64,000 nt of DNA from Rossellomorea pakistanensis (GCF_016908495.1 NZ_JAFBDZ010000002.1:1-64000), one strand, 5' to 3'. Numbered from the stretch's first letter, positions 12,209 to 22,967 are shown. The notes: generated by a model not told the origin, from the sequence alone. A program made the numbers and translations.

Positions 12209-12237
12209 GCCACTGAAATGAATCAGTGGTCTTTTTT
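12208..12237 (+). terminator. rpmH terminator
   Basis: GCCACTGA and TCAGTGGT form an 8-bp stem followed by CTTTTTT, overlapping the rpmH stop codon. Confidence 0.88.
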
Positions 12238-12357
12238 CTCATTAATAGATACGAGAGTGAAATTTCAAATGAATTGTTTAGTGAATCTTCAGTGGTGTTG
12301 AGCTCTAGCATCTAAACAAGGGATTCCGTTTTTCTAAAAAAATAGCAGGTGTGTTAA

Positions 12358-12729
12358 ATGCGAAAAGATCAAAGAGTAAAGAAAAATAGTGAGTTTCAAG
12401 ATATTTTCCAAAAAGGGACTTCGTTTGCCAATCGGCAATTTGTTGTCTATAAATTAAAGAAGCCGCAGCAAATCGACTTCAGGATTGGATTATCTGTAAG
12501 TAAAAAGATAGGGAATGCTGTCAAAAGAAATCAGATTAAACGTTATGTAAGACAAGTATTTCTCGAATTAAAAGATGAAGTGAAAAAAGAGTATGATTAT
12601 GTCATCATCGCCAGAAAACCGGCGGCCGAAATGAATTTCCATGAAGTGAAAAAAAGCTTATTACATGTATTTAAACGTGGAAGTGTTTTAAAAATGAAAT
12701 CTAATGGTGAAAATGTCAAAAAGGGGTAG
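12358..12729 (+). CDS. rnpA: ribonuclease P protein component
   Basis: 123 aa, slightly longer than B. subtilis RnpA (116). It is the protein cofactor of RNase P, which matures tRNA 5' ends. The family signature is present as [17 protein letters not shown], the RNR-type motif in its Bacillus form. The N-terminus [19 protein letters not shown] is also typical. The ATG at 12358 has AGGTG upstream. It lies between rpmH and the spoIIIJ insertase gene, the universal order. Confidence 0.96.
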   Translation: MRKDQRVKKNSEFQDIFQKGTSFANRQFVVYKLKKPQQIDFRIGLSVSKKIGNAVKRNQIKRYVRQVFLELKDEVKKEYDYVIIARKPAAEMNFHEVKKSLLHVFKRGSVLKMKSNGENVKKG

Positions 12730-12909
12730 ATTTTGTTTTCCATTAAAGACAGTTTTCGGAAGCAAAACCTTTCAAAAGATGTTACAATACATGGGGTTAA
12801 ACTTTTTTTATTAATAGTATGTTTAAGGTATTCGAGGTTGGACAAGTTATTTTGTTTAAGCCTATTAAAAATATAGTAGACATTGCAAAAAGTAGGGAGG
12901 AAAAAGAGG

Positions 12910-13689
12910 GTGAAGAAAAGAATATTAATCCTAATTACTTTGATTGGGGTTACAGCTCTACTCTCAGGTTGTATGGATTATAACAAGCCGATCACTGCTG
13001 AGAGTGATGGCTTTTGGAATGAGTATATTGTATATCCACTATCAATGATGATTACGAAGTTTGCAGAGTGGATGGGTGGAAGCTATGGGTTATCGATTAT
13101 TGTTGTTACCCTTATCATCCGTTTAGCGATCTTACCTTTGATGATTAAGCAGACTAGAAACTCAAAGGCTATGCAAGCTTTACAACCAGAGATGCAAAAG
13201 CTGCGTGAAAAATACAAATCGAAAGATGCACAATCTCAACAAAAGCTTCAGCAAGAAACCATGGCATTATTTCAAACTCATGGTGTGAATCCGTTAGCAG
13301 GGTGTTTCCCATTATTGATTCAAATGCCGATCTTAATTGGTTTTTATCACGCAATCGTACGTACTCAGGAGATCAAAAATCATAATTTCTTATGGTTTGA
13401 TCTTGGCAACCCAGATCCGATATACCTTTTACCATTAATTGCTGGTGTAACGACGTTCATTCAGCAAAAAATGATGATGGCAGGAACAGCTAATCAAAAT
13501 CCACAAATGGCTATGATGCTTTATATTATGCCTGTTATGATTATTATCTTTGCAATTAATTTCCCAGCAGCATTATCTCTATACTGGGTAGTTGGTAACT
13601 TATTCATGATTATTCAAACATACTTCATTAAAGGCCCAGAATTAAGGGGACAACCTGCTGTTGGTAAAACAGGGGGAGCTAAAAAGTGA
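12910..13689 (+). CDS. spoIIIJ: membrane insertase YidC1/SpoIIIJ lipoprotein
   Basis: 259 aa from a GTG at 12910 with GGGAGG 9 nt upstream; an in-frame TTG 27 bp earlier lacks a ribosome site. The N-terminus is a lipoprotein signal ending LLSGC (Cys21). About five membrane segments follow, with the YidC core motifs [34 protein letters not shown] and [12 protein letters not shown]. YidC inserts and folds inner-membrane proteins. Adjacent to jag this is the SpoIIIJ paralogue, needed in B. subtilis for forespore gene activation. The stop codon overlaps the jag start by 4 bp. Confidence 0.93.
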   Translation: MKKRILILITLIGVTALLSGCMDYNKPITAESDGFWNEYIVYPLSMMITKFAEWMGGSYGLSIIVVTLIIRLAILPLMIKQTRNSKAMQALQPEMQKLREKYKSKDAQSQQKLQQETMALFQTHGVNPLAGCFPLLIQMPILIGFYHAIVRTQEIKNHNFLWFDLGNPDPIYLLPLIAGVTTFIQQKMMMAGTANQNPQMAMMLYIMPVMIIIFAINFPAALSLYWVVGNLFMIIQTYFIKGPELRGQPAVGKTGGAKK

Positions 13690-14303
13690 AAGAAGTAACA
13701 GCTACTGGTCCATCTATTGAAGAAGCAGTAGAATCAGCATTAGCCCAGCTTAATATTAGAAGAGAACAAGCGGACATACAAATTCTAACTGAAGGTAAAA
13801 AAGGTTTATTTGGACTATTTGGTTCTAAGCCAGCTTCTGTCTTGGTGAAAAAAATCATGGATCCAATTGAAGAAGCAAAAAAATTTATTCTTGCTGTTAG
13901 TAAAGAGATGGGGATTACGGCAGATATTACGGTGAAACAAGATGGGAAGAATGTTGAATTTCAAATGAGTGGAGACAAAATCGCTCTATTGATTGGAAAA
14001 AGAGGACAAACATTGAACTCACTACAATATTTAACCCAGCTTGTAGCGAATCGATTTTCGGATCAATATATCAATATTGTCCTTGATGCCGAAAATTATC
14101 GCGAGCGTCGAACTGAAACACTAATGAACCTGGCCATAAGACTAGCTGATAAATCAGTAAGAACAAAACGAAAAGTTTCTTTAGAACCAATGCCTTCTTA
14201 TGAGCGGAAAGTGATTCATACCGCTTTAGTGAATTCTTCATTAGTAGAAACGGAATCAGAAGGTTCTGAACCGAATCGATATATCGTGATTACGCCTAAA
14301 TAA
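13686..14303 (+). CDS. jag: RNA-binding protein Jag/KhpB (SpoIIIJ-associated)
   Basis: 205 aa with three domains: Jag-N (about 1-50, starting [18 protein letters not shown]), a KH domain (about 75-150, with [17 protein letters not shown]) and an R3H domain (about 150-205, with [14 protein letters not shown]). The family binds RNA and in Gram-positives is linked to cell elongation and division. The start is a GTG overlapping the stop of spoIIIJ (GTGA), so the two are translationally coupled. A strong terminator follows. Confidence 0.93.
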   Translation: MKEVTATGPSIEEAVESALAQLNIRREQADIQILTEGKKGLFGLFGSKPASVLVKKIMDPIEEAKKFILAVSKEMGITADITVKQDGKNVEFQMSGDKIALLIGKRGQTLNSLQYLTQLVANRFSDQYINIVLDAENYRERRTETLMNLAIRLADKSVRTKRKVSLEPMPSYERKVIHTALVNSSLVETESEGSEPNRYIVITPK

Positions 14304-14312
14304 TTTAGTCAT

Positions 14313-14361
14313 ATAATAAGCCTTCAAGTTCATTCAAGAACTTGAAGGCTTATTATTTTTC
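14313..14361 (+). terminator. jag terminator
   Basis: A ~17-bp near-perfect stem, AATAAGCCTTCAAGTT paired with AACTTGAAGGCTTATT, is followed by ATTTTTCTT. It ends the rnpA-spoIIIJ-jag unit. Confidence 0.88.
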
Positions 14362-14449
14362 TTTATTTCATACTTTTTTATTTTTTATTTAGATAAACAG
14401 GGCCAATTATAATAAAAGAACCTCCGGATTTCGTTTATTGTTATTCACA

Positions 14450-14496
14450 TGTGGATAAGTTAAAATAAGATAGCTATTTTTTTGTACTGTGGATAA
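14450..14496. promoter_or_regulatory. two perfect DnaA boxes in the jag-mnmE gap
   Basis: TGTGGATAA occurs at 14450-14458 and 14488-14496 in the 314-bp gap between jag and mnmE. As I recall, the jag-trmE(mnmE) gap of B. subtilis is one of its DnaA-bound sites outside oriC. Nothing else but the jag terminator and presumably the mnmE promoter is visible in the gap. Confidence 0.8.
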
Positions 14497-14617
14497 ATGA
14501 CGAATTCTTTAGTATCGATGGAGATTGTGATATTCTATTAATTTAGAGGATTATAACGTCATTAAATTTTATAAATAGATGAGGAAAAAATATAGCACTA
14601 AGAGAGGTGATAAAATC

Positions 14618-16003
14618 ATGGAACTTGATACAATAGCTGCCATATCTACTCCAATGGGGGAAGGAGCGATTGCCATTGTACGTTTAAGTGGTGATCATGC
14701 TTTTGATATTGCCGATAAAGTATTCAAAGGTATGAAAGGTCAGTCTATTCATGAAGTCCCTTCCCATACGATTCATTATGGCCATATTCAAGAACCTGAA
14801 ACGGGTCAAGTAGTAGAAGAAGTAATGGTTTCAATCATGAGAGGGCCTAAGACGTTTACGAGGGAGGACATCGTAGAGATCAACTGTCATGGAGGGTTAG
14901 TATCGGTAAACAAAGTTTTACAACTTGTTTTAAGAAATGGAGCTCGACTAGCAGAACCAGGAGAGTTTACAAAAAGGGCATTTCTAAATGGACGTATTGA
15001 CCTTTCACAGGCGGAGGCAGTGATGGATCTTATCCGGGCAAAGACAGATAGGGCTATGAATGTGGCACTTAATCAAATGGAAGGGAGACTTTCCAATCTG
15101 ATTCGTCGACTGCGTCAAGAAATTCTTGAGGTATTAGCACATGTTGAAGTAAATATAGATTATCCGGAATATGATGATGTCGAGGAAATGACACATGGAA
15201 TGCTTTTGGATAAATCTACTTATGTACGTAATGAAATTCAGAACCTTCTCCGTACTTCAGAACAAGGGAAGATATTAAGAGAAGGACTTTCTACTGTCAT
15301 CATCGGAAGACCAAATGTAGGGAAGTCTTCTTTATTAAATAGTTTAGTTCATGAAAATAAAGCGATTGTAACAGATATTCCAGGAACGACAAGAGATGTG
15401 ATTGAAGAATATGTGAATGTTAGAGGAGTACCTCTACGATTAGTCGATACGGCTGGGATTCGGGAAACGGAAGATATTGTTGAAAGAATCGGAGTGGAGC
15501 GTTCACGTCAAGTGTTAAAAGAAGCTGATTTAATTTTACTCGTATTAAATCACGCGGATGAACTGACCCATGAAGATATTCAGTTATTCCAAGCTGTTAA
15601 AGGAATGGATGTCATCGTTATAATTAATAAAACAGATTTAGCTAAAAAAATAGATTTAGAAAAAGTCTATCAAGTGGCTGATGAACATAAAATCGTCGCG
15701 ACTTCACTATTAGAAGAACAAGGAATCGATGAGCTAGAAGAAGCGATATCTTCATTATTCTTTGAAGGCTCAATAGAATCTGGTGATATGACCTATGTCT
15801 CGAACAGCCGTCACATCGCACTCCTTCATCAAGCCTTACAAGCTATTGAAGAAGCCATTCAAGGAGTCGAAATGGGAACTCCTATCGATATCGTACAAAT
15901 CGACTTAACTCGTTCGTGGGAATTACTTGGGGAAATTATCGGTGATAGTGTACATGAAAGTTTAATCGATCAGTTATTTTCACAATTCTGCCTAGGAAAG
16001 TAG
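14618..16003 (+). CDS. mnmE: tRNA uridine modification GTPase MnmE
   Basis: 461 aa. MnmE with MnmG modifies U34 of tRNAs to cmnm5U. The N-terminal domain opens [19 protein letters not shown]. The central G domain has [29 protein letters not shown] and NKTD. The C-terminus ends with FCLGK, whose Cys is needed for activity. The start at 14618 follows AGAGAGGTG; an earlier in-frame start 39 bp upstream lacks a ribosome site. It is followed 51 bp later by mnmG, the partner subunit. Confidence 0.97.
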   Translation: MELDTIAAISTPMGEGAIAIVRLSGDHAFDIADKVFKGMKGQSIHEVPSHTIHYGHIQEPETGQVVEEVMVSIMRGPKTFTREDIVEINCHGGLVSVNKVLQLVLRNGARLAEPGEFTKRAFLNGRIDLSQAEAVMDLIRAKTDRAMNVALNQMEGRLSNLIRRLRQEILEVLAHVEVNIDYPEYDDVEEMTHGMLLDKSTYVRNEIQNLLRTSEQGKILREGLSTVIIGRPNVGKSSLLNSLVHENKAIVTDIPGTTRDVIEEYVNVRGVPLRLVDTAGIRETEDIVERIGVERSRQVLKEADLILLVLNHADELTHEDIQLFQAVKGMDVIVIINKTDLAKKIDLEKVYQVADEHKIVATSLLEEQGIDELEEAISSLFFEGSIESGDMTYVSNSRHIALLHQALQAIEEAIQGVEMGTPIDIVQIDLTRSWELLGEIIGDSVHESLIDQLFSQFCLGK

Positions 16004-16054
16004 AAGTATGGATTCAACAAAGATTCTAGGATAGAAAAGGAGGAAAAACATAAA

Positions 16055-17950
16055 ATGCAGCAGTATGAGGCAGGACAATATGATGTGGTTGTTATTGGAG
16101 CTGGACATGCAGGTGTAGAAGCGGGACTTGCTTCGGCCCGAATGGGAGCCAAGACCTTGATGGTTACTATAAACTTAGATATGGTTGCTTTTATGCCCTG
16201 TAATCCGTCAGTCGGTGGACCTGCAAAAGGAATTGTTGTCCGAGAAATTGACGCATTAGGTGGCGAAATGGGGAAAAATATCGATAAAACCCATATTCAA
16301 ATGAGAATGCTAAATACAGGAAAGGGCCCTGCAGTACGTGCTTTGAGAGCACAAGCAGATAAATTTTCCTATCAACATGAAATGAAAAACACATTAGAAA
16401 AGGAACCTAATTTATCGCTATTACAAGGTATGGTTGAGAGCTTAATTATTGAAGATGGTGAATGTAAAGGGGTTGTAACACAAACAGGAGCAGAATATCG
16501 TGCAAAAACGGTTGTAATTACAACAGGGACATTCTTACGTGGGGAAATTATTCTTGGTGATTTGAAATATTCAAGTGGACCTAATAATCAACAACCATCG
16601 ATTAAACTTTCTGAGCATCTCCAAGAACTCGGATTTGATCTTGTGAGGTTTAAAACAGGTACACCTCCGAGAGTGAAGAGTTCTACTATTGATTATGATA
16701 AAACGGAAATACAACCTGGCGATGACGTTCCTAGAGCGTTTAGTTATGAAACGACCCAATATATTACCGACCAATTACCATGTTGGTTAACGTATACGAA
16801 CGAAGAAACACATAAATTAATTGATGAAAACTTACATCGTTCTCCGATGTATTCAGGAATGATTAAGGGAACAGGACCACGCTATTGCCCATCAATTGAA
16901 GATAAAGTGGTACGCTTCCATGATAAACCTAGACATCAGATCTTCCTTGAGCCTGAGGGACGTCATACTCAAGAAGTATATGTACAAGGGCTATCCACAA
17001 GTCTTCCTGAGGATGTTCAAAGAAAAATTCTATCAACCGTTCCGGGACTTGAAAACGTCGAAATGATGAGAGCAGGATATGCCATTGAGTATGATGCTAT
17101 AGTGCCAACACAGTTATGGCCAACGCTTGAAACCAAACGTATTAAGAATCTTTATACAGCTGGTCAAATAAATGGAACATCCGGTTACGAGGAAGCAGCT
17201 GGCCAAGGGCTGATGGCTGGGATTAACGCCGCAAGTCGGGCTCTAGGCAAGGAAGAAGTCATTCTAAGCCGGTCAGATGCTTATATTGGTGTCCTTATAG
17301 ATGATTTAATTACAAAAGGGACAAACGAACCTTATCGATTATTAACATCAAGAGCTGAGTACCGTTTACTTCTCCGTCATGACAATGCCGACTTGCGCCT
17401 AACCGATATCGGTCATCGAATTGGACTAATATCAGAAAAGCGTTATGAAAGCTTCAATGAGAAGAAAGATGCCATTGAGAATGAAAAAAAACGACTAAGC
17501 TCGATTATTATAAAGCCGAATGAAGAAACCCAAGCTCTTATCCGTGAAGTAGGTGGTAGTGAGTTAAAGGACGGGATTCGTGCAGCAGACTTACTTCGTC
17601 GCCCTGAAATGAACTACGAGCATATTAAAAAATTAATTCCGAGTGATGTAGATCTTATATCCGATGTTGAAGAACAAGTCGAGATCCAAATTAAATATGA
17701 AGGATATATAGAGAAGTCTCTGCAGCAAGTCGATAAATTGAAAAAGATGGAGACGAAAAAAATCCCTGATAATATTGATTATGATGCCATAAATGGTCTC
17801 GCCTCAGAAGCGCGACAAAAATTGAAAGAGGTCCGTCCTCTCTCCCTCGCTCAAGCATCAAGAATATCCGGTGTGAATCCTGCAGATATTTCCATACTAC
17901 TCGTTTATATTGAACAGGGAAAAATAGCGAAGGTTTCCAGTGAGCAATAA
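16055..17950 (+). CDS. mnmG: tRNA uridine modification enzyme MnmG (GidA)
   Basis: 631 aa, normal length. This FAD-dependent partner of MnmE has the dinucleotide-binding start [20 protein letters not shown], the GidA signatures [11 protein letters not shown] and [20 protein letters not shown], and a C-terminal helical domain that docks MnmE. The ATG at 16055 is preceded by AGGAGG. It is co-transcribed with mnmE; a repeat element separates it from rsmG. Confidence 0.97.
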   Translation: MQQYEAGQYDVVVIGAGHAGVEAGLASARMGAKTLMVTINLDMVAFMPCNPSVGGPAKGIVVREIDALGGEMGKNIDKTHIQMRMLNTGKGPAVRALRAQADKFSYQHEMKNTLEKEPNLSLLQGMVESLIIEDGECKGVVTQTGAEYRAKTVVITTGTFLRGEIILGDLKYSSGPNNQQPSIKLSEHLQELGFDLVRFKTGTPPRVKSSTIDYDKTEIQPGDDVPRAFSYETTQYITDQLPCWLTYTNEETHKLIDENLHRSPMYSGMIKGTGPRYCPSIEDKVVRFHDKPRHQIFLEPEGRHTQEVYVQGLSTSLPEDVQRKILSTVPGLENVEMMRAGYAIEYDAIVPTQLWPTLETKRIKNLYTAGQINGTSGYEEAAGQGLMAGINAASRALGKEEVILSRSDAYIGVLIDDLITKGTNEPYRLLTSRAEYRLLLRHDNADLRLTDIGHRIGLISEKRYESFNEKKDAIENEKKRLSSIIIKPNEETQALIREVGGSELKDGIRAADLLRRPEMNYEHIKKLIPSDVDLISDVEEQVEIQIKYEGYIEKSLQQVDKLKKMETKKIPDNIDYDAINGLASEARQKLKEVRPLSLAQASRISGVNPADISILLVYIEQGKIAKVSSEQ

Positions 17951-18003
17951 CTTTTAATCTTACTTTTATCTTAAAGAATAATAAAGAATATAGTTTTAAA
18001 TGT

Positions 18004-18216
18004 TGTCATTGTCGAGTTATTGAGCCTAGTACCGGAGTCTAAGCCAGTCCTTGAAGGGGTAAAAATCCCTTCATAAGTATGCCCTTCAAGAAATAAGCCA
18101 TGTCACCTAGAAAAGGAATAGGCACCCTTTCTAAGTGACTCGACTTATGCTTGTCATGGGCCACAGGGCATGGCGAACTTAGCCTTTTATCTTCTTATCA
18201 AGGTACTTCCGCTTTT
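18004..18216 (-). repeat. bcr-like intergenic repeat, copy 3 (inverted)
   Basis: About 213 bp. Read on the minus strand it starts AAAGCGGAAGTACCTTG and carries the GGCTAAGTTC...CCTGTGG module of copy 1 and the GTCACTTAGAAAGGGTG / TTTCTAGGTGAC stem. It is longer than the others because of an extra ~40-bp hairpin, TTGAAGGGC...CCCCTTCAAGG. It fills the gap between mnmG and rsmG and ends a few bases before the rsmG ribosome site. Confidence 0.7.
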
Positions 18217-18237
18217 CTTATTAGGAAGGATGAAAAC

Positions 18238-18954
18238 ATGAATACGGAACAATTTCAAACCATGTTGGACGAGAAAGGAATTGCCCTATCTCCTCAACAA
18301 GTTAACCAATTTCAACGCTATTATGAGCTGTTAGTGGAATGGAATAACAAAATGAATTTAACCGCTATAACGGAAAAGGAAGAAGTGTATTTAAAGCATT
18401 TCTATGATTCCATTACGGCTGGATTTTATTTGGATTTCTCAAAAACGCTACATATTTGTGATGTAGGGGCTGGAGCTGGCTTCCCAAGTATTCCATTAAA
18501 AATTTGTTTCCCTCACATAAAAGTATCGATTGTGGACTCGTTAAACAAAAGGATTACTTTCCTCGAAACATTAGCCAATCAACTAGGACTTAACGGAACA
18601 CACTTTTATCATGATCGGGCTGAAACGTTTGGAAAAAAACCTGAACATCGTGAACACTATGATCTTGTTACTGCCCGAGCAGTGGCAAGAATGTCAGTTC
18701 TTAGCGAACTATGTCTTCCACTCGTAAAAGAAAACGGCTTATTTGTTGCGATGAAAGCAGCAAATGCTAGTGAAGAATTATCCGCAAGTCAGAAAGCGCT
18801 TCAAGTATTAGGAGGAAAAATAGAAGAAACCCATTCCTTTACATTGCCTTTTGAGGAAAGTGAGCGCAATATTATTACCATTAGAAAAGTAAAATCAACT
18901 CCAAAAAAATACCCAAGAAAACCGGGGACGCCTAACAAGCTACCATTGGAATAA
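18238..18954 (+). CDS. rsmG: 16S rRNA m7G527 methyltransferase RsmG (GidB)
   Basis: 238 aa, equal in size to B. subtilis RsmG. It methylates G527 of 16S rRNA using S-adenosylmethionine. The SAM-binding motif is [15 protein letters not shown], and the family signature [10 protein letters not shown] follows. The start at 18238 has AGGAAGGA upstream; an open frame continues upstream into the repeat but is not expected to be translated. It belongs to the mnmE-mnmG-rsmG-noc order. Confidence 0.96.
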   Translation: MNTEQFQTMLDEKGIALSPQQVNQFQRYYELLVEWNNKMNLTAITEKEEVYLKHFYDSITAGFYLDFSKTLHICDVGAGAGFPSIPLKICFPHIKVSIVDSLNKRITFLETLANQLGLNGTHFYHDRAETFGKKPEHREHYDLVTARAVARMSVLSELCLPLVKENGLFVAMKAANASEELSASQKALQVLGGKIEETHSFTLPFEESERNIITIRKVKSTPKKYPRKPGTPNKLPLE

Positions 18955-19125
18955 CCCAAAGGGTAATGGTATTGACGTGGGTCACGGCTATGATGCAAAA
19001 GGAAATGACAAATGCAGTTGCTGATCCTTAAAGGATTCCAGTATTAAATTGTCAAAGTGTTGCAGGAACTTGTCAAATGATAGAGAATAGTAAATAAGGG
19101 AGTTTCTTAAAGGTGGTGTAGGAAG

Positions 19126-19998
19126 ATGAAGCATCCATTCTCTCGTTTTTTTGGCCTAGGTGAAAAAGAACAGGAAATGGAAATGGAAATGGAAGAGGAA
19201 TCGATTACAACTGAAGAGAGAGACGAAGTAAAGAATATTCCTATCTCCCAAATTGTACCGAATCGCTTTCAGCCAAGAACCATTTTCAACGAAGAGAAAA
19301 TAGATGAGTTATCAAGAACAATTCACACTCACGGGATCATTCAACCGATCGTTGTACGTGAATTTGAAAACAATCAATTTGAGATTATCGCTGGTGAGCG
19401 TAGGTGGAGAGCGGTTCAAAAGCTAGAATGGGAAACCGTTCCTGCGATTGTGAAGAATTTAAACGATACAGAAACAGCTTCTGTTGCTTTAATTGAAAAC
19501 TTGCAAAGAGAAGAGTTATCTCCTATAGAAGAGGCAATGGCTTATGGAAAATTACTAGAACTCCATGATTTAACCCAAGAGGCATTAGCTCAACGACTAG
19601 GAAAAGGTCAATCTACCGTTGCGAATAAGCTTCGCCTTTTGAAACTGCCGGAAGAAATCCAAGAAGCTCTTCTTTCAAAGAATTTAACTGAAAGACATGC
19701 ACGGGCTCTTATCCCATTAAAGAATCCTGAAAAACAAATTCTATTAATGCAGGAAGTTATCGAAAAGAGTTTAAATGTAAAACAAACTGAAGATCGGGTT
19801 GTAAAAATGCTTGATCAAAGTGAAACGAAACCGAAACCGAAAAGGCGAGCATTCAGTAAGGATATGAGAATTGCTGTCAATACAATACGACAGTCCTTAT
19901 CAATGGTTTCGGATAGCGGGATAAATTTAGACTCTGAAGAAGAAGAACACGAAGAGTTTTATCAATTTACCATTCGTATTCCGAAGAAAAAATCATAG
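19126..19998 (+). CDS. noc: nucleoid occlusion protein Noc
   Basis: 290 aa, a ParB-family protein. An amphipathic N-terminal helix ([13 protein letters not shown]) would bind membrane. The ParB CTPase domain follows ([28 protein letters not shown]), then a helix-turn-helix ([20 protein letters not shown]). Noc binds chromosomal sites and stops Z-ring assembly over the nucleoid. A run of Glu/Met codons at residues ~13-25 is a low-complexity insertion. It is adjacent to soj-spo0J but apart from them by 189 bp. Confidence 0.93.
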   Translation: MKHPFSRFFGLGEKEQEMEMEMEEESITTEERDEVKNIPISQIVPNRFQPRTIFNEEKIDELSRTIHTHGIIQPIVVREFENNQFEIIAGERRWRAVQKLEWETVPAIVKNLNDTETASVALIENLQREELSPIEEAMAYGKLLELHDLTQEALAQRLGKGQSTVANKLRLLKLPEEIQEALLSKNLTERHARALIPLKNPEKQILLMQEVIEKSLNVKQTEDRVVKMLDQSETKPKPKRRAFSKDMRIAVNTIRQSLSMVSDSGINLDSEEEEHEEFYQFTIRIPKKKS

Positions 19999-20187
19999 AT
20001 ATAGCATACAAGTGAGGAGCTAAGTATAGTTTCTCACTTTTTCTATGAATCTAGGAAACAACGTATATAAATAATTGGAAGCGGAATTTTTTGAATTAAT
20101 TGAGAAACCAATCCATATTTTTGATAAAATAAAAGAATACGTGATTATGTATATATTTTTTAGGAAGTCAAAGGGAAGGTGACAACC

Positions 20188-20949
20188 TTGGGCAAAATTA
20201 TTGCCATTGCCAACCAAAAAGGTGGTGTTGGTAAGACAACGACCTCAGTCAATTTAGGGGCTTGTTTAGCTTACATAGGAAAGAAAGTCTTACTTGTTGA
20301 TATTGACCCTCAGGGAAACGCGACAAGCGGTATTGGAATAGAAAAAGGTGACGTTCAGCATTGTATATACGATGTATTAGTTGATGATGTAGATGTAAAA
20401 GAGACCATTAAGCCAACAACCGTTGAAAATTTATCCGCAGTACCAGCGACCATCTCACTTGCAGGTGCTGAAATTGAATTAGTTCCTACCATTTCACGGG
20501 AAGTTCGGCTGAAAAGAGCATTAGAGAAAGTAAAAGAAGAGTACGATTATATTGTTATTGATTGCCCTCCTTCACTCGGGTTATTAACCATCAATGCTCT
20601 AACAGCTTCAGACGTTGTCATCATCCCCGTTCAATGTGAATACTACGCATTAGAAGGACTTAGTCAATTACTTAGTACAGTACGCTTAGTACAAAAACAT
20701 TTAAATCATGAACTAATGATAGATGGCGTTCTATTGACCATGTTAGATGCAAGAACAAATCTAGGAATACAAGTTATTGAAGAAGTTAAAAAATATTTTC
20801 AAGATAAAGTATATCGAACGATTATTCCTCGAAATGTTCGCCTTAGTGAAGCTCCAAGTCATGGGGAACCTATCATTATTTATGATGCAAAATCAAGAGG
20901 TGCAGAAGTATATTTAGACTTGGCAAAGGAAGTGGTGGCGAATGCCTAA
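20188..20949 (+). CDS. soj: chromosome partitioning ATPase Soj (ParA)
   Basis: 253 aa from a TTG at 20188, identical in length to B. subtilis Soj. I chose it because the protein then starts GKIIAIANQKGGVGKT and GAAGGTG lies at the right distance; a GTG 9 bp upstream overlaps that site. It is a MinD/ParA-type ATPase with deviant Walker A KGGVGKTTT and IDIDPQGN-like switch regions (DIDPQGNATSG, IDCPPSLG). It works with Spo0J to control DnaA and origin segregation. Its end overlaps spo0J by 8 bp. Confidence 0.96.
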   Translation: MGKIIAIANQKGGVGKTTTSVNLGACLAYIGKKVLLVDIDPQGNATSGIGIEKGDVQHCIYDVLVDDVDVKETIKPTTVENLSAVPATISLAGAEIELVPTISREVRLKRALEKVKEEYDYIVIDCPPSLGLLTINALTASDVVIIPVQCEYYALEGLSQLLSTVRLVQKHLNHELMIDGVLLTMLDARTNLGIQVIEEVKKYFQDKVYRTIIPRNVRLSEAPSHGEPIIIYDAKSRGAEVYLDLAKEVVANA

Positions 20950-21790
20950 AGGTTTAGGAAAAGGGATCAACGCATTATTTGCCAATGTGGACCCAACGAA
21001 CGAAGAAGCTGTAAGAGAAATGAAGATAAAGGAATTACGTCCTAATCCCTATCAACCTCGAAAAATCTTTGAACCTGAAGCTATTGAAGAGTTGAGAGAT
21101 TCCATTCTAGAGCATGGAATCCTACAGCCTCTTATTGTTCGTAAAAGCATCAAGGGTTTTGAAATTGTTGTGGGAGAACGCCGCTATAGAGCAGCAAAAG
21201 CCGCTAAGTTAGAGAAAGTTCCTGTAGTAGTAAGAGAACTTAATGATCAACAGATGATGGAATTGGCAGTATTAGAGAATTTACAACGTGAGGATTTAAC
21301 TCCTATTGAAGAAGGTATAGCCTATCAAATGCTCATGGAGAAATTAAACCTTACACAAGAAGAGCTGGCTAAAAGATTAGGGAAAAGTCGCCCTCATATT
21401 GCAAACCATGTTCGATTGCTATCTCTACCAGACCAAATTCAGCAATTCATTTCAGATGGAAAAATCACAATGGGGCATGGAAGAGCTCTCTTAGGATTAC
21501 GAAAAAAAGAGAAGATTCAATCTGTAATTGAAAAAGTCATTAATGAGTCACTTAATGTAAGACAACTAGAAAAATTGATTCATGATATTAATGAAAATGT
21601 TCCACGTGAAACAAAGAAGCCCAAAGAAAAAGACATATTTATTAAAGAACAAGAGTCAATTTTAAGGGAAAGATTTGGTACAACGGTAACAATCAAACAA
21701 TCCAAGAAAAAAGGAAAAATTGAATTGGAATTTTTCTCAAAAGAAGATTTAGATCGAATCTTAGATTTATTAGGAAAGATGAACGACTGA
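20942..21790 (+). CDS. spo0J: chromosome partitioning protein Spo0J (ParB)
   Basis: 282 aa, the same as B. subtilis Spo0J. The ParB CTPase domain shows NPYQPRKIF, GERRYRAAKAA and ENLQREDLTPIEEG. A helix-turn-helix (LTQEELAKRLGKSRPHIANH) and a C-terminal dimerisation domain follow. It binds parS, loads condensin and clears Soj. A perfect parS lies inside its own coding sequence at 21598-21613, and others are at 27004 and 42717. It overlaps soj by 8 bp and ends in a terminator. Confidence 0.97.
   Translation: MPKGLGKGINALFANVDPTNEEAVREMKIKELRPNPYQPRKIFEPEAIEELRDSILEHGILQPLIVRKSIKGFEIVVGERRYRAAKAAKLEKVPVVVRELNDQQMMELAVLENLQREDLTPIEEGIAYQMLMEKLNLTQEELAKRLGKSRPHIANHVRLLSLPDQIQQFISDGKITMGHGRALLGLRKKEKIQSVIEKVINESLNVRQLEKLIHDINENVPRETKKPKEKDIFIKEQESILRERFGTTVTIKQSKKKGKIELEFFSKEDLDRILDLLGKMND
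21598..21613. promoter_or_regulatory. parS site inside spo0J
   Basis: TGTTCCACGTGAAACA, a perfect 16-bp ParB-binding site of the Bacillus type, inside the spo0J coding sequence. B. subtilis has parS at the same place. Confidence 0.93.
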
Positions 21791-21817
21791 CCACCTAGGC
21801 ATTAGGTGGTTATTTTA
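21790..21817 (+). terminator. spo0J terminator
   Basis: ACCACCTA and TAGGTGGT form an 8-bp stem followed by TATTTTAATT, directly after the spo0J stop. Confidence 0.75.
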
Positions 21818-21907
21818 ATTGTTGATTAAAAAAATCTATGAAAATTAGAAAAATAGTGGTATTTTTGAAAGAAATAATATTTCGATATTCGAAAAAAGGG
21901 GAAACTT

Positions 21908-22621
21908 ATGGTACTGTTAGGCACACTAGTGAACGGAGTATGTATTATAATTGGCACCTTGATAGGTATACTCCTCCATCGCATTCCTGAAAATATGAAG
22001 ACGACTGTTATGAAGGCCATTGGTTTAGCTGTCATGGTGTTAGGGCTGCAAATGGGCTTAAAAAGTGAGAACTTCTTAATTGTCATTATAAGTTTAGTAT
22101 TAGGAGCCGTATTGGGAGAATGGATGAAACTCGAAGACCGCTTAAATGCATTAGGAGCCTGGATTGAGAAAAAAGTAGGATCTAAAGGTGATGCAAGTAT
22201 TTCACAAGGATTCGTTACAGCAACGTTAATCTTTGTCATCGGAGCAATGTCTGTAATTGGTGCTTTGGATAGTGGAATCAGAGGGGATCATGATGTTTTA
22301 TATACCAAGTCAATCATTGATGGCTTTACCTCCCTTATCCTAACGACTACCTTAGGGGTCGGTGTTATGTTTTCTGCTATTCCCGTAGTGCTTTACCAAG
22401 GAGGCATTGCCCTATTTGCTACACAAATCAATCAATGGGTTCCGCAGGTAGTAATGGATTCTTTTATCGCAGAAATGACGGCTGCAGGAGGAATTATGAT
22501 ATTTGCCATTGGTTTAAACCTAACCGGTATTACTAAGATTCGAGTGGCTAATTTACTCCCAGGAGTCCTTGTGGTAGCAGTGATTGTATCCTTACTATTT
22601 GCTTATCAGAATATCTTTTAA
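21908..22621 (+). CDS. DUF554 family membrane protein
   Basis: 237 aa with about seven hydrophobic segments. The start VLLGTLVNGVCIIIGTLIG, the stretch GAVLGEWMKLEDRLNALG and GAMSVIGALDSG are typical of the DUF554 (YqgA/YdfK) family, whose function is unknown and which is thought to be a transporter or channel-like protein. The ATG at 21908 has AAGGGG upstream. It is convergent with the yyaC-type gene, and a large bidirectional hairpin lies between them. Confidence 0.82.
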   Translation: MVLLGTLVNGVCIIIGTLIGILLHRIPENMKTTVMKAIGLAVMVLGLQMGLKSENFLIVIISLVLGAVLGEWMKLEDRLNALGAWIEKKVGSKGDASISQGFVTATLIFVIGAMSVIGALDSGIRGDHDVLYTKSIIDGFTSLILTTTLGVGVMFSAIPVVLYQGGIALFATQINQWVPQVVMDSFIAEMTAAGGIMIFAIGLNLTGITKIRVANLLPGVLVVAVIVSLLFAYQNIF

Positions 22622-22627
22622 AGAAAA

Positions 22628-22660
22628 AGACTGTTTTTTAAAAGATTGTTGTTTTTTGAG
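22628..22660 (+). repeat. short repeat module shared with 36975-37007
   Basis: GACTGTTTTTTAAAAGATTG followed by TTGTTTTTTGA. A close copy (GGCTGTTTTCGCATAGATTG then TTGTTTTTCGA) follows purA. Both are in 3' flanks of plus-strand genes. Confidence 0.6.
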
Positions 22661-22688
22661 TACACAAATTTTGTAAAAAGGTTGATTG

Positions 22689-22811
22689 AAGCGGAAGGTG
22701 CGAGACTCATGTGGGAGAAGCGGGACAGGTGAGAGACTCCGCAGTAGCAAGGCGATGAGGATGCTCACCGCCCACCCCGCGGAAAGCAAGCATCCTTTCG
22801 CTGATACCAAC
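22689..22811 (+). repeat. GC-rich Bacillaceae-type intergenic repeat
   Basis: About 120 bp, richer in GC than its surroundings, with the recognisable stretches GTGGGAGAAGCGGGACAGGT, GCTCACCGCCCACCCCGCGG and AAAGC. I know very similar sequences (gtgggag...gcgggac...gctcaccgccc...ccgcggaaagc) from many Bacillus genomes as a dispersed element; only one copy lies in this window. The ends are uncertain. Confidence 0.6.
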
Positions 22812-22850
22812 TAACTCTTTTTCAAATATGTTTTCGAAAACGGCCAAAGA

Positions 22851-22967
22851 AAAAGACTGTCCCAGATTAGGTGTAATAACTCCAACATTATCTATAGAAA
22901 AAACTTCGAAATTTTTTCTATATAGGAAAAATAATGTGGAGCTGACCCCCTTATGGACAGCTTTTTT
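22851..22967. terminator. large nested bidirectional terminator
   Basis: AAAAGACTGTCC (22851-22862) pairs with GGACAG plus CTTTTTT (22955-22967). Nested inside, CTCCAACATTAT pairs with ATAATGTGGAG, and an inner A-rich/T-rich stem closes on CTTCG. A T-run follows on the plus strand and TCTTTTTC on the minus strand, so it can serve both convergent genes, DUF554 and yyaC. It abuts the yyaC stop codon. Confidence 0.7.
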
